64,000 nt of DNA from Vicugna pacos (taxonomy: Eukaryota; Chordata; Mammalia; Artiodactyla; Camelidae), in contig NC_132998.1 in the NCBI RefSeq assembly GCF_048564905.1, positions 14,165,984 to 14,229,983 on the forward strand. Reading direction: 5' to 3'. A program made the position numbers and the translations under genes. Below are positions 1-12,179 of this stretch, piece after piece (positions within the stretch are counted from its first letter, which is position 1; each line of letters begins with the position of its first letter). The notes under the pieces are model-generated. The model saw only the letters and a program-made list of their open reading frames with translations. It searched no databases and was not told the origin of the DNA.

Positions 1-511
1 CGGGGGTGGGGATGGGCAGGGGACATGGCAGGGACATGTCCCTGGAGAAGTGGTGTGGGGCAAGGAGTAGGGGCCAGAGAGAGCCTTTAAGGAGCAGGGA
101 GAGGCCAGAGATGGAGAAGCTCAGGGATAGTGGCTGGAGGTGGGAGCCCAGCCCTGGGTGTGTGAGATGGTGCATAATGTACTGAGGGGGTTCAAGGAGA
201 CCATTCAGTGAGAGTGGGAACCCTGGCTCCGGTGGGAGGCTGGGGATGGGGTTATAGAGGGGCGGGGGTCTAGGGTGTGAGGAGAGGCAGTGTAATGGAG
301 AGTGGGCTCCATGGAGGGAGCCCTGGGAGGAATGGGAGTGGAGGGCAAATCCAAGGTTATGGGCATTGAATGGGGAGGAAGAAGGGCTGAGGGTCCTTGT
401 GGGAACCTTGTGGGACTCAGGGTCTGGAACAGGGGAGGGAGAGGGAGAGACCCTAGAATGGAGAAAGGAGCAGTGGTGTGTGTTGAACACTGGCTGTGGC
501 TTGCTCTCCAG
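1..511 (+). other. RAPGEF3: RAPGEF3 intron, 5' edge of window
   Basis: This G-rich stretch lies upstream of the first exon seen and ends in a normal CAG acceptor at 509-511. I see no exon in it. The earlier RAPGEF3 exons, which encode the DEP domain and most of the cyclic-nucleotide-binding domain, lie to the left of the window. Confidence 0.7.
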
Positions 512-3500
512 GATGTGGAAGCAAAGACCATGAGGCTGGAAGAACATGGCAAAGTGGTGCTGGTGCTAGAGAGAAACTCTCAGGGTGCTGGCCCTTCTCG
601 TCCCCCAACCCCAGGCAGGAACCGGTAACACACCCACCATGCTCCCTCTCCACACCGTCTCTCTCACCCACATTCTCTTCTTCCGTTTCCCAGACTTTAC
701 TCCCTTCTCCGTGTCATACCCCTGCCCTCTGGCCACCTGGGGGTGGAGAGGCATCAGGCACTAAAATGCATCCCCTGAGTTGGTCTCCACTCTACACCAA
801 GATGGAATAGGGCTGGCAAATAGTGAAGAGTGATATGATTGATTAGTGATGTCTGCTCCAGCTGTGTGAGGGCGAGTAGTGGCACAAGTGCTATGGATTG
901 ACTTTTTGCTAGGTATACGGTGATGTCTGGCACCCCAGAGAAGATCTTAGAACTGCTACTGGAGGCCATGCGGCCTGATTCCAGTGCTCATGATCCAACA
1001 GGTAGGGGCAGGAGACACTCTGCCTGTTCTCTGACTCATTGGGTGGTCAGTGCAGCCTGGAAGAGGGCCAGACACCCCGCATCTGACCTCACTAGGGGCT
1101 GGATTGGTCTGTTTGGTCAGTTGGCAGGAAGTCCTCATTCCTGTGTTCTTGGCTTGGGTGGGGAGCGCTGTCACAGCTGGACTTCACTGGTCCTTTGCCC
1201 TGGGCTGTGCATAATCTGGTGCTCAGGAGACTTGACCACTGAAGCCCCTGCCTGTCCCCGTCCCTGCCCTACAGAGACATTCCTCAGCGACTTCCTCCTG
1301 ACCCACACCGTCTTCATGCCCAGCACTCAGCTCTGTGCTGCCCTCCTGCACCAATATCCTTCCAGCCGTGGGGGTTAGGATGATGTGTGGAGTGGGGAGA
1401 AGGAACCCCTCGTAGCCTGGCTGAGTGAACCCTCCAGAATACCTGCGTCATGCCAGGCCCAGCTTGTCTGCGGGTCCTGGGCATCCTGCCCCTTTGCCTG
1501 AGCCATGATGGGTGGTCCAGTTGGATGCTGAGGTTCCCTTAACTGGTGCCCACCTTCCACGCGGAGCCCGCAGGAGGCAATGAGCAGGAGTGCAGCACCT
1601 ACGTCTGCAACAAGAGGCAGCAGATCCTGCGGCTGGTCAGCCAGTGGGTGGCCCTGTACGGCCCCATGCTCCACACTGACCCTGTGGCCACCAGCTTTCT
1701 CCAGGTACCTGGAGGTGAGGCAGGGCTGGACTGGGCTGCCCAGGATGGACATGAAGTCTCAGTGAATCTTGGCTCCTCCCAGAAACTGTCAGAGCTGGTG
1801 AGCAGGGACGCCCGGCTTAGCAACCTGCTGCGGGAGCAGTGGCCTGAGAGGCGGCGACACCACAGGTGATGCTTTGGCTCAAATTAACTTGTCACCTGCG
1901 GGACAGGCAGTGCAGCGGGGATGGAGAGCACTGACTAGGGTCAAGCACGTGGCTTAAATCCAGGCTGCACCCCTATAGCGGTGCCGCCCTGAGCCCGTTA
2001 CCCCTTCAGGGCTTGGGCTCTAGTTTGTAAGGCTGGGAGCACACCTACCCCCCACAGCACCCGACGAGCGCAGGGCAGGGTGTGCCGTGCTCACCTGCCT
2101 CGTCCTGCTCGCTGCAGTTAGTGTCCTCACCAGTCCCCAGCCACTCGCCCTCCAGTCACGCGTGCATCCAGGCTCAGGCAGCACAGTCATCCGTGTGTCA
2201 TCCTTCTATCCCGGCACACCTGCCCTTCTTACTTCCGCCTGTTTGCTACGGAGCACCCTTGGCTCCTGCTAGCCCCCGGCTGGTCAGTTTCCTAGCATTT
2301 ACCTGGCCTCCCCAGGCCTTCCGCCTTCCCAGGCTTCCCAGGGGGCAGCTGAGGTCCAGGCAGGGCTCACCGGCAGCCTGCCCGACCTGACACCAGGTCC
2401 CTGTCTCCCTGGAGCTCTTTTCCCTTCCCTGCTGGTCTGGGAGAATCAGAGAATCCAGGGGCCGGGTTTCAGGTTTAGTGGGTCTCTGGGCCTCTGGTGA
2501 GGGCTGATGGGACCCATACCCTGGCACCTCTCTGCTCCTGACCCCAAATGTCATCCTGCCCGCAGGCGGCCCTGCCCTCCAATCTCACCTCCCTTCTCAC
2601 TTGCTCCACAGGTTGGAAAACGGCTGTGGGAACGCATCTCCTCAGATGAAGGTGTCTGCCCCAACGGGCTCCTCTCCCCTCTGCCAGGCCCTAGCTTCCC
2701 TGTCCCCAGCTGCTCCTCCAGGGACTGCCTGACCCCTCCTTTGGCCCCCACCCGGGGGGCTCTGCTTTGGAAGGCTCCCCACGCACAGGCACACCCTTGG
2801 GTCTGGGATTGGGGTTCACGGAGCAGGGGCTGGATGTGGTGCTTGGGCCAGGCCCTGCAGGGGAGACACAGACGACGTTGAAGGTCATTCCTCCACCCCT
2901 CCCCTCTACCCCACCCAAGGGGCTTTGATTCCATCTGGGAGGTAATTCATGCTCACAGGTAGAGCCAGCTAGCAGTTACCACCTAGGGGGAGGGGTGGTG
3001 CCTGGAGGCAGCCTCTGAAAGACCAGGGTTCCCAGAGTCCAGTGCAGGGCGCCCAGGGGAAGGCAGGCCCCCTCAGGAGCTGGGGAGTCGGGGAAGAGTG
3101 CCACTCCCAGCAGTGGGGGAGGAGACAGAGATGTGACTGGAGCTGAGATTTGAGGAATGGTGGGGAAAGGACTGGGAAATTAGGTTGGCGCCGGTTGTGG
3201 GGAGTGCTGTGCTGGGCATAAAATTCCAATGCCTCACCCTGGCTTACTGGCTTCTCCGCGCCCAGCTGCCTCTCCCAGCTCGCTCTGCCCCCTCCTCTAT
3301 GCAGCCCCCTTTTCTGCGGTAGGTGAAGCATGTTCCCTCATCTCTTGCTCTTAACTGTTGGCCCCTCCTATCTCCCTGTGGGAGTTCCTACCCTACCAGC
3401 TCCCCTCCAAGGTGTCCTCTCTGGTTTTCCTCCAAGCATTTTCCCAGTGGAATTATTTTCTTTGCTTATTTGTCTACTTGCTTATTGTCTGCTAGTGTCT

Positions 3501-6500
3501 GTCACGTCCCAGTAGAATGCTGGCTCCACCCATGGGGGGCCTTGATCTCCCCTGGCCTTTGGCTGGCACTCAGGGACCGCAGTGGAAACACCCTCGCAGG
3601 CAGCACTGTCCTGGGTGCCGAGGATGTGGTAGGGGGCCGGACAGCCACCCTGGCCTCGAGGGGCTCGCGGTGAAGCGAGGGACGGAGTGCGGAACAATCT
3701 CTTGCTGTAGCGGGGCAAAGACAGATGGGTTTTTGGAGGCAGGAGGGGAAGGGCTGACGCAGGGTCAGGGTCGGAGAGGCAGAGCATCTTGGGGAGGTGG
3801 CCGCTGGGGCTGAGAACACAGGGTGCGAGGGGGAGGGGCAGGTGTCGGGGGAAGGGAGCCTGCCCTCTTCACGGAGCCCTGGAGCAGCGGGGAGGTGGCA
3901 GGGGCCAGAGCGTGCAGGGCCCTGTGGGCCATGGTCAGGGCCTGGCCTTCGTCCTCAGAGTCCTGAAAGCCAGTGGAGGTGTTTGAGCGGAGGATTGACA
4001 GGATTGGATTTGTGTTTTGAATGGGTCGGCTGAGGATCCTGCCTGCACTTTGTCCAAAAGACAATGATGGCCTTGAAGCCGTGATAGGAAGCTTAATCTA
4101 GCTTTGGTCAGGCAGACTGGAGTGGGAGGGAGGGCAGCACCCAAGAGGTGAGGGTGGCGGAGAGTGGGGGCCTTGTCTACTGATAAGGAGTGAGCTGACA
4201 GGGCAGGTGGACCTAGGTTGGCCTGGGCTGGGGAAGGGGGCGCAAGGAGACCCCAGAACTAGAAGACAAGCTGTGGGGACATGGGTGGGGTTGGGGGAGG
4301 CAGGAACCTTGAGCCCAGAATGACCGGAAGAGTCGCCTGGGAAGTGGGTTGAGGAGAGTGGAGGGATGTGTCGAGTTTTCAGATGATGGAGGACAGGTAT
4401 GGGAGGATCCAGGAGGCATTTGAGACCAGGGCTTGGAAGAGTTCAGTGCTGGTGATACGGTTTTGAGAGTCTTCCATATGCAGGGGGTGTGTGAGGCTGG
4501 GAGGAACTCTGAGAGGAGCTGAGAGATCTGGAAATCCCTGGAAGAACCGTGGAGCAGGAGTGGCTGGGGGAGTAGGAGAGAACAGGCGGTGGTCAGAGCA
4601 GCTGTGTGAGGGAGGCCTTCGGCCAGCAGAGGCTCCCCATCAGCCCTCTGGTGGGGCCACGGAGGAAGGGTTGTGGGGCGACAGGCAGCTGACACCACTG
4701 AGTGTTGGTGGACAAGAGTACAGGGTGGAGGGGCATGTTAGGATGCCCCTTAGGCCACTTAGCAGCTGTGTTGCTTTGGGCATGTTACTTAACTTCTCTG
4801 AGCCTCACTGATTTCATCTATAAAATGGGGATAATTATAACATTTTTGTCAAAGGGCTTTTGTGAATATTTAAATACTTACAGTAAGCATGCACTTAGCC
4901 TTACATGTAGCAAACAGCAAATGGTAGCCGGAGGAAAGAGGAAGAAAAAACCGGGGTCAACAGCTGAGGTGTGTTCTTATTAGAACAGCTGGGGACCTAC
5001 TTGGCAGAGAGGGTGACACCCACAATAGAGGGGCACGGACTCAGGCCCTGCTCTGTCTCTTCTTAAGGAGCCCGGTCCCCAGCGCCTTACCTGGCCCAGG
5101 TTCCCATGGCAAGCAGAGCCTGTGGGTGGCGTGTGTGCTGAGTGGGTCCCCTGCTCCTGCTGATGGAAGCCCCTCTCCGCCCCTACGTGCTCTCCTCTGG
5201 GCCTTACTTTCTCTTCCCCTCAGGCCCGGAACATGCCTGTTTGGCTCCCCAGCCAGGACGAACCCCTCCCCAGCAGCAACTGTGCCATTCGCGTTGGGGA
5301 CAAAGGTTGGTGGTCCGAGCCAGCCTGGGCATAACTCAAACCGTGCTGTGGATGACCCCTTGACCATGGTGTGCCTGGCCGAGGATGCCATGCTGGACTC
5401 CTTGGGGTCCCTGTTCCAGGCTTCCCCTCCCCTCGGCCCAGGGCCTCCCACCTGCTCTGGGCAGCAGACCTACCCAGGCTTCTGCTTAGTGCCCTTGCCT
5501 GCCTCCTTGGGACCCTCCTGCTGCTGCGGTCACTGCTGCGTCCCTCCGGGGGTGGGGAGACCAAGAAGCCCCTTCCCACGGCTCAGCCCAGTCTTCCTTT
5601 CCAGTCCCCTATGACATCTGCCGGCCAGACCACTCGGTGTTGACCCTGCAGCTGCCTGTGACGGCCTCGGTGAGAGAGGTGATGGCGGCGTTGGCCCAGG
5701 AGGATGGCTGGACCAAGGGACAGGTGCTGGTGAAGGTCAACTCTGCAGGTGGTGAGTTGTGTCTCTGGGTCAGGGGGTCCCCAGGGAGGGGCTCCCCTCA
5801 GAGCCATGCTCATCCCCCAAATTAAGATCATCATCATCTTTGTCAACATTGATGATGGTTAGTACTTACGGGAGGTTTATTACGTCTCTTCAGAGTGCTT
5901 TGCATGTCCCGCTTAAGAGCATGAACTCTGCAGGCTGCTGCCTGCATTAGACCCCAGCCTTTCAGTTCCCTATCTCTGTATCCTTGGGCAGGATGCTTAA
6001 TCTCTCCGTGCTCTGTTTCGTCATCTATATCATTGGTATGAAAAGGGTGCCTGCTTCATAGAAGAACTGAGGATTCAGTGAATGAGTCTATTAACATGCT
6101 TAGAATGATGTCTGGCCCATGGTCGGCACTTCATAGGTGTTAGCTTCTGCTATTATTACCCTGCTTACGTATTCATTTAATCCTAACAGCAATCTTATGA
6201 GGTAGGTGCTTTTATCCTTTTCGGACAAGGAAACTGAAGCTCAAAGGGATTCAGCAATTTCCCCAAGCTCACACAGGGAGAGCGTTGCTAGCCTTTGAAT
6301 TTAGGTAGTCTTTGTTCATTTAGTCTGTAGACATCTCTGAGGGTCAGCTGTGGGCCAGTGGTGTGTTGGGAGCTAGAGGTACCGTGGCAGGTAAGATAGA
6401 GCAGCTTGATGGTTAGAGCCCAGACTGTGGACTCCCAGACCTGAGTTGGAATCCTGGACCCACTGCTTACTAACTGTGTGATCCCAGGTGAAGTGTTTAA

Positions 6501-9500
6501 CCTCTCTGAGCCTCTGTTTCCTCGTCTGTTGAATGAGCCCTATAACCCTACCTATCACACAGGGCTGCTGTGGCTGTTAAATGACACACTATGTGTAAAG
6601 CTCTGAGCATGGGACTTGACACAAAGCTGGTGCTCAGAATACGGCAGCCTAAGGATTAAGACCCACCTTTAGAGAACTTGGGATATTAAAATCCACAGTT
6701 GTCCATGGAGGTCACAGCCCAGGTCTGACAGCTGGAGCCCAGTGTAGACAAGAATTAGGGGCATCCAGAGAATAATGGCAAGGAGTGGCAGCCAGGAAAG
6801 CGAAGCCTCCTTCCTTCAGGAAGTGGAGAGAGAGGATGAGGTCACCTGCACCTGTGTACTGCTCTGGGAAACACTGCCCCTTCGTGGTCACTTGGAAAAT
6901 TGCAGTTGCCGGAAGCTGGTGTTTATTGAGACCCTGTGTGCCAGGGACTGTTTAGAGCGCTGATGGTTTTGATCAACACCCATGTCGGTGAACAATATTT
7001 TCTTACAAATTCCCTAATATGTGTATATTTGCTTATAGGTCACATACATATATTCTTACCCGAATGTTATGTAATCATAAAGCAACACAAAACAGAAATG
7101 CAAAATAGGTGAGAAAAATCAATATAAATAGAAGAGCTAATATTTTTTCCTGGACACATGGATAGTCTTGTATACCTTACTTTGGAGGCTATGGGTTAGG
7201 GATTGGGGACTCAAACATAACTGAAAACACAGTCCCAATCCACCAGAGCTGATGAAAATCCACACAGAGACTTCTGTAGGGCACTTCCCAATGTTCAGAT
7301 GGCTTGTGTATGTATCCTATACTGTTAGCCCCTATTTCTATACTACAAATTATTTCTTTTGACTTATGAGTAGTCCAGGAAAATCTTAGTGTCTCCACTT
7401 GACAAAGGCGGAAGCTGAGGCTCAGGGTCCAGCCTTGCCCAGGGTCAGCCTGTCTCACTATGATCCCCCTTTCATCGTCCTTGGGGTGCAGCTGTGTGTT
7501 TGCGGATGTGTGGGCATGTGCATCTAGAACACCTGCCCAGGACTCCAACCCTGCTATTGGGAAAAAGGACCTTCCAGCCTCCCAAAGAGTTCCTCCGCTC
7601 TGTCCCCAGTTGCTCCCTGGCCTCCCTCCCTTCCCCACCCAGTGCAGCCTGTGCTCTCTTTGCAGATGCCATTGGCCTGCAGCCAGATGCCCGTGGTGTG
7701 GCCACATCCCTGGGGCTCAACGAGCGGCTCTTTGTTGTCAACCCACAGGAAGTGCACAAGCTGGTAGGGACAGGCAGGGCGCCAGGGCTGGGGAGGAGCT
7801 GTGTTTTGGGAGCCGTAGGGGTGGGTACTAGGGGAGGGTCACACAGAGAACAGACGGGGGCCTGGCTCTGGCTGCTGCTAGGCCTTAAGGGGGAAGAGGA
7901 AGGAGTGGGCCTCAGTTGATGGGGAGTCTCAAGGTGGGAATGAGGAGGGGAGAGCTGGTTGGGAGCTCTCAAGGGGGAAGAGGAAGACCTGCCCTCATCA
8001 GGGGCTCCCTAGAGGACAGGAACCCTACACGGAGGGGACCCAGCCTTGGGGAGCTGTCAGGACCATGCCTCCTTGGGAAGCCCTGTCCTTCAGAGGCCGC
8101 TGCACTCCCTGCAGGTCCCCAGCCCAACCTGACACTCCTCCGACCATGGGCCCTGGGTCTTTGCCCAAAACTCTCTCCTCCCATCCTGTCCCTTTTCCTG
8201 GGATTCCCAGGCCTGCTCTGAGCACTCTCCCACCTGCAGACCCCACACCCCGAGCAGCTGGGGCCCACCGTGGGCTCTGCTGAGGGGCTGGACCTGGTGA
8301 GCACCAAGGACCTGGCGGGCCAGCTGACGGACCACGACTGGAACCTCTTCAACAGCATCCACCAGGTGCAGGGCAGGGCGGGGAGGGAGCAGGCGGGCGG
8401 GCAGGGTGGGGGACGCCCAGCCGGCACACGCTGACCTCGCGTGCTGCCCCTGTCCAGGTGGAGCTGATCCACTACGTGCTGGGCCCCCAGCACCTGCGGG
8501 ACGTCACCACTGCCAACCTGGAACGCTTCATGCGCCGCTTCAATGAGCTGCAGTACTGGGTGGCCACGGAGCTGTGTCTCTGCCCTGTGCCAGGCCTGCG
8601 GGCCCAGCTGCTTAGGAAGTTCATCAAGCTGGCGGCCCAGTGAGTGCCGGTGGCCTGGGTGGGGTGGGTGGCCCTCTGGACGTCACCTTTGCTTAAACCC
8701 TGAGCCGTGCTCAGTATGTTGCCAAGCCTGCCATCCCCTTACTTCCCTGGATCCCCTGGAGCCTCCCCACCCTCTCCAGCCCCAGTCCCTGCAGGGGCAG
8801 TGCTGGCCTGGCTGGGTCCTGGGCCCCAGGCCTGGCTGTTGTCTGGGTGTGGGGCTCTGTGTTCAGCTGCTTCCTCTGAGGGTCTCTGGGTCTTTTGTTC
8901 ACAGCCTCAAGGAGCAAAAGAATCTCAATTCCTTCTTTGCCATCATGTTTGGCCTCAGCAACTCGGCCATCAGCCGCCTGGCCCATACCTGGGAGGTGGG
9001 TGCGATCAACAGGGGCAGGCCAGGGCCTCCCCAACCCAGTCCTGAATGAGGCCCCTGCCCATCCTGGGAGTCCTGGCTGGGGATGGGGCTCCCAGCCCAG
9101 AGCAGTGACAGCCCCATCTGCCTCTCCTTCACAGCGGCTGCCCCACAAGGTCCGGAAGCTGTACTCGGCCCTGGAGAGGCTGCTGGTGAGTGGCCTGGCT
9201 CCTCCCTCCAGAGACCCTGATTCTGGAATTCCCAGTGGCCCCTCTACCTGTCCTCGGCCCCTTCTGAGCTCTCCAGCCTTGGGTCAGGGCCTGGCTCCCT
9301 TTGGCCTATGAGTTTGGGCAGCTGGCAGAGGAACAAGATGCTTAGCACTATAGGGGGCGGTGCAGAGTGTATTATATCCCTCAGTGTGTGTATGTCGGGG
9401 TGGGGGGTGGCATCTGCTGTGGCTCTGAGGTCCTGTGTGAGGGGCGGTGTCCGGCCCTGGGGGCTGAGATGCCAGGGGACCACCAGGGGGATGCTGGTTT

Positions 9501-12179
9501 CCAGCTGACCTGCCTCAGGGCTCAGGACGCAGGTGTTAACAGCAGCTCGCATGTGCACCAGGGCCTGTCTTGGCCCCTCAGGAAACTCAAGGAGCCGTGG
9601 CCCAGCCTAGGACCAAAGCTGAGGAGTTAAGGAGCTGAACCCTCCACTCCCAGGAATCACTGTGGGGTTGAAAGGTTTGCGGTGTTCGGGAGAGAGCAGT
9701 GCGGGTGAGCCTTACCAGCAAGAGCTCTTGAGAAAACAGTTCTCCTTGTGGGGCTCAAGAGGTTCAAAGGGATTTGCCCACTAGGGAGAGAGAGACAGAA
9801 ACGGGTAGGGACAGAAAAGAGAGTTTTCCATGAAACTTCAGGGCCCTGTGGTCATGGCTGTGAAGTGTCCTTGGGGGCCAACCGGAGGCTGGGAAGCCAC
9901 GTCGTGCAGACTGGCAGTCACAGCTCCAGGCCCCTCCGCTTGCCCCTGAGCCTGCAGGGATGGGATCTGGGGCCGAGAGGAAGCTGAGCCCCGGGGGATG
10001 GGCGCAGGGCCTCTCCTCGGTGGGGTGGGGTGTGACGGCTCATGGTGGGTGAGGGTGTGTGGGACCCTGCCTCTCTCACTGTGGCCTCTTCCCTCTCAGG
10101 ACCCCTCATGGAACCACCGAGTGTACCGACTGGCCCTCACCAAGCTGTCCCCTCCTGTCATCCCCTTCATGCCCCTTCTTCTCAAAGGTAAGAGCACCGG
10201 CACCCACCTCCTGCCTGCATCCCATCCACGCCCTGTGTGTCCCCCCCGGCTCCACCGTCCCGACACCCTGGGGACACGGAGGTGGGTGAGGAGTGCGCAG
10301 GATAGAAGCAGAGTGAAGACATGCAGACAGATGGTGGTGACGTTAGATGGCCTGTGATACGAGGCCTAAGACAGACAAGGAAGTTGCTCCAGGAGGTTAG
10401 CGGGGAGGAAGAGGGCCACGTGGGTAGGGCCAGGCCCACGCCTCCCTGCTATTGGCCCTTCCCCGGGCTCCTGGAAGGGGAAGGAGTTCGGGGACCTACA
10501 GGCCAAGCCCATCTCTCTGCAGACATGACCTTCATCCATGAGGGAAACCACACCCTGGTGGAGAATCTCATCAACTTTGAGAAGATGGTGAGTCCAAGGA
10601 GAGGAGGCGTCGGGCACTGGAATGGGCTGGAAGATAGGACTATGGCCTTGGAAGGGGCAGAGGCTGGGAGATGCTCTGAAGTTGTTGTCAATAATATAAG
10701 TACGGATGATTCCTTTGAAGAAGGCCCTGCCTTACTGCACTGCCTGCCCTCGGAGGGCCTGGTCTCCACTGGGCAGTGTAGGGCGATGGCCTCAACGACC
10801 TCACCCTTCAACAGAGCCCCCTCTGGGCATCTTCCCCTCTAAGCCCTCCCTGTCCTCTGTTCTTCCCACTGCCTGGCCCCCGCTGGGTCTGTGGGTGAGC
10901 TGGGGTGCAGCAGACACGACCCTGTCCCCTACAGCCCGCAGTCCCTAGGTGCATTTAGCTGCCCCACGGGCCACACCAGGGTCCCCTCCCTCGCCCCAGC
11001 TCTCACGTCCTTGCGATGCCCACAGAGAATGATGGCCAGAGCCGCGCGGATGCTGCACCACTGCCGAAGCCACAGCAACGGTGAGAGGGCGAGATCCCTG
11101 GGTAGGAGCCCCTGACCGATGTCCCCTCCGAGGCACCAGCTTGGCCCTGTCTCCCTGACTCCCACCTCTCACCCCACCCAGTGCCTCTGTCACCACTCAG
11201 AAGCCGAGTCTCCCACCTGCACGAGGACAGCCAGGCGATGAGGATTTCCACGTGTAAGTGCTGGCAAGTTAGCCACGGCTGGCGTTTACAGGCACGTGCA
11301 CACACGCTGTGAGGCCGGCGGAATGTCAGCCCGACTGACAGATGGGCAGGCAGGCTGGAGCCTGGAGGGAACGTGTGGAGGCCGCACAGTTGGACAGAGC
11401 TGGGATCCAGGCGCTTTTACTGCGGACCTGCGTTTTTTAATTGGCCTTCAGTTGCATGAAATGGAATTACTCATAATCCACAGTTCATATCACACTGTCG
11501 TCATTGGCTCTTTATTTTAATCTATGTTTGTCTCTATTCTGATAGTATGATGAACGCCCCTAGACTCAAGCCAAATACGAGCACACTGATAATAACTTAA
11601 TTTCCCTGGTGGTGTCCCCTCTCCTGTCCCCGTGCCCTTCCCTGCCCATCGTAACCACCATCCTGAATTTTGAGTTACTCATTTTCTTGTTTTTTAAAAT
11701 AGCTCTATCATATATACATATATGTGATAAAATACATACACACACCTACATACATATATATCTTTAAAATATCTCATCAATACTATGACAGTGAAATGTT
11801 CTTTTGTTTTGGTTGTTTTTGAACTTAGTCAGAGGGGTGTTACGCTGTACGTGATCTTGGGGACCTGTTTTCTTCAGTCTGTGCTCTTAACCACTGTGCT
11901 GGTCTGCCCCAGAGCGGGTGTCTTCCAGGCTGGCCGTGGGTGATGGCCCGTGGTGGCAGGCGGGGTGGCGGAGGATTGGAAGGCTGATGTCCTTCTGGAG
12001 GGGGAAGGGATGGGCTCCCCAAAGTGCATGGCACCCCCCTGACCGCTCTCCCCCCGCCAGGCTCGGAGCCGTCCCTGATCACCCGGAGCCCAGGCAGCAC
12101 GTGGGCTTCCATCCAGCAGCTGAAGGTCATCGACAACCAGCGGGAACTGTCCCGCCTGTCCCGGGAGCTGGAGCCGTGA
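512..12179 (+). CDS. RAPGEF3: Rap guanine nucleotide exchange factor 3 (EPAC1), 3' part, 18 exons
   Basis: cAMP-activated exchange factor that loads GTP onto RAP1 and RAP2. Coding exons: 512-624, 913-1001, 1275-1353, 1554-1704, 1783-1865, 2612-2651, 5224-5305, 5605-5751, 7666-7763, 8240-8365, 8458-8639, 8905-8995, 9135-9185, 10100-10187, 10523-10587, 11026-11080, 11182-11253, 12061-12179. Together they give 1731 nt, 576 residues plus TGA, with all phases consistent. The protein is nearly the same as human EPAC1 from its [14 protein letters not shown] segment to the C-terminal [12 protein letters not shown]. Exon 1 carries the end of the cAMP-binding region. Exons 2-6 encode the REM domain, exons 8-9 the RA-like domain ([10 protein letters not shown] to LFVVNPQEV), and exons 10-16 the CDC25 catalytic domain, including [29 protein letters not shown] and [12 protein letters not shown]. 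The start lies off the left edge. All introns are GT-AG except 1354-1553, which is AT-AC. The donor of 5224-5305 (GTTGGT) is weak. No frame break is seen. Confidence 0.97.
1354..1553 (+). other. RAPGEF3: U12-type AT-AC intron of RAPGEF3
   Basis: The exon 1275-1353 is not followed by GT. The intron starts with ATATCCTT (1354-1361), an exact match to the U12-dependent AT-AC donor consensus. It ends in CCCAC at 1553. A branch-site match CCCTTAAC (1536-1543) places its A about 11 nt before the 3' end, the short distance usual for minor-spliceosome introns. Splicing here restores [12 protein letters not shown], matching human LLHHFHVEPAGG; no GT-AG alternative keeps this frame. Intron length is 200 nt. 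Confidence 0.93.
3590..4620 (-). repeat. Old LINE2 (L2) fragment, antisense
   Basis: Within the RAPGEF3 intron 2652-5223, the + strand reads like the reverse of an L2 3' region: AGGGCCCTGTGGGCCATGG near 3915, then a 'gaaagccagtggaggtgtttgagcggagg...acaggattgg' pattern near 3965-4015, and an ACTCAGGGACCGC-type start. The family call is from memory and the copy is heavily diverged. The rest of this 2.6 kb intron holds nothing else I can name apart from the MIR at 4735. Confidence 0.45.
4735..4925 (+). repeat. MIR SINE, sense
   Basis: The MIR core is visible: GGCATGTTACTTAACTTCTC, then TGAGCCTCACTGATTTCATC and TATAAAATGGGGATAATTAT. Ancient mammal-wide repeat in a RAPGEF3 intron. Confidence 0.8.
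5895..6158 (+). repeat. MIR SINE, sense, nearly full length
   Basis: Begins AAGAGCATGAACTCTGCAGG and runs through CCTTGGGCAGGATGCTTAAT to a 3' end like 'catggtcggcacttcatag...gttagcttctgctattatt'. It lies in RAPGEF3 intron 5752-7665, which is built largely of MIR copies. Confidence 0.8.
6165..6312 (-). repeat. MIR SINE, antisense
   Basis: The reverse-complement MIR core is clear: TCATTTAATCCTAACAGCAA, then GACAAGGAAACTGAAGCTCA and AAGCTCACACAGGGAGAG. It lies directly after the sense copy ending at about 6158. Confidence 0.75.
6390..6650 (+). repeat. MIR SINE, sense, nearly full length
   Basis: The start TGATGGTTAGAGCCCAGACT and core AAGTGTTTAACCTCTCTGAG are seen, followed by CCTCTGTTTCCTCGTCTGTT and the 3' part with AAAGCTCTGAGCATGGGAC. 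Third MIR in the same RAPGEF3 intron. Confidence 0.85.
6918..6992 (-). repeat. MIR 3'-end fragment, antisense
   Basis: GTTTATTGAGACCCTGTGTG followed by CCAGGGACTGTTTAGAGCGC matches the antisense MIR/L2 3' end. It is short and diverged. Confidence 0.5.
11400..11880. repeat. AT-rich old L1-like stretch in last RAPGEF3 intron
   Basis: The intron 11254-12060 holds an AT-rich insert in otherwise GC-rich DNA. It includes a TATA/CA-rich tract (about 11706-11770) and text resembling an old L1 3'UTR ('gtaaccaccatcctgaattttgagttactca'). I cannot fix its ends or subfamily. Confidence 0.4.

Noticed and set aside
1345-1375. GT-AG alternative for the exon ending near 1353
   Set aside because: The nearest GT (1368-1369, GTGGGG) would add residues not found in EPAC1 and gives no frame-compatible acceptor; the AT-AC intron fits exactly.
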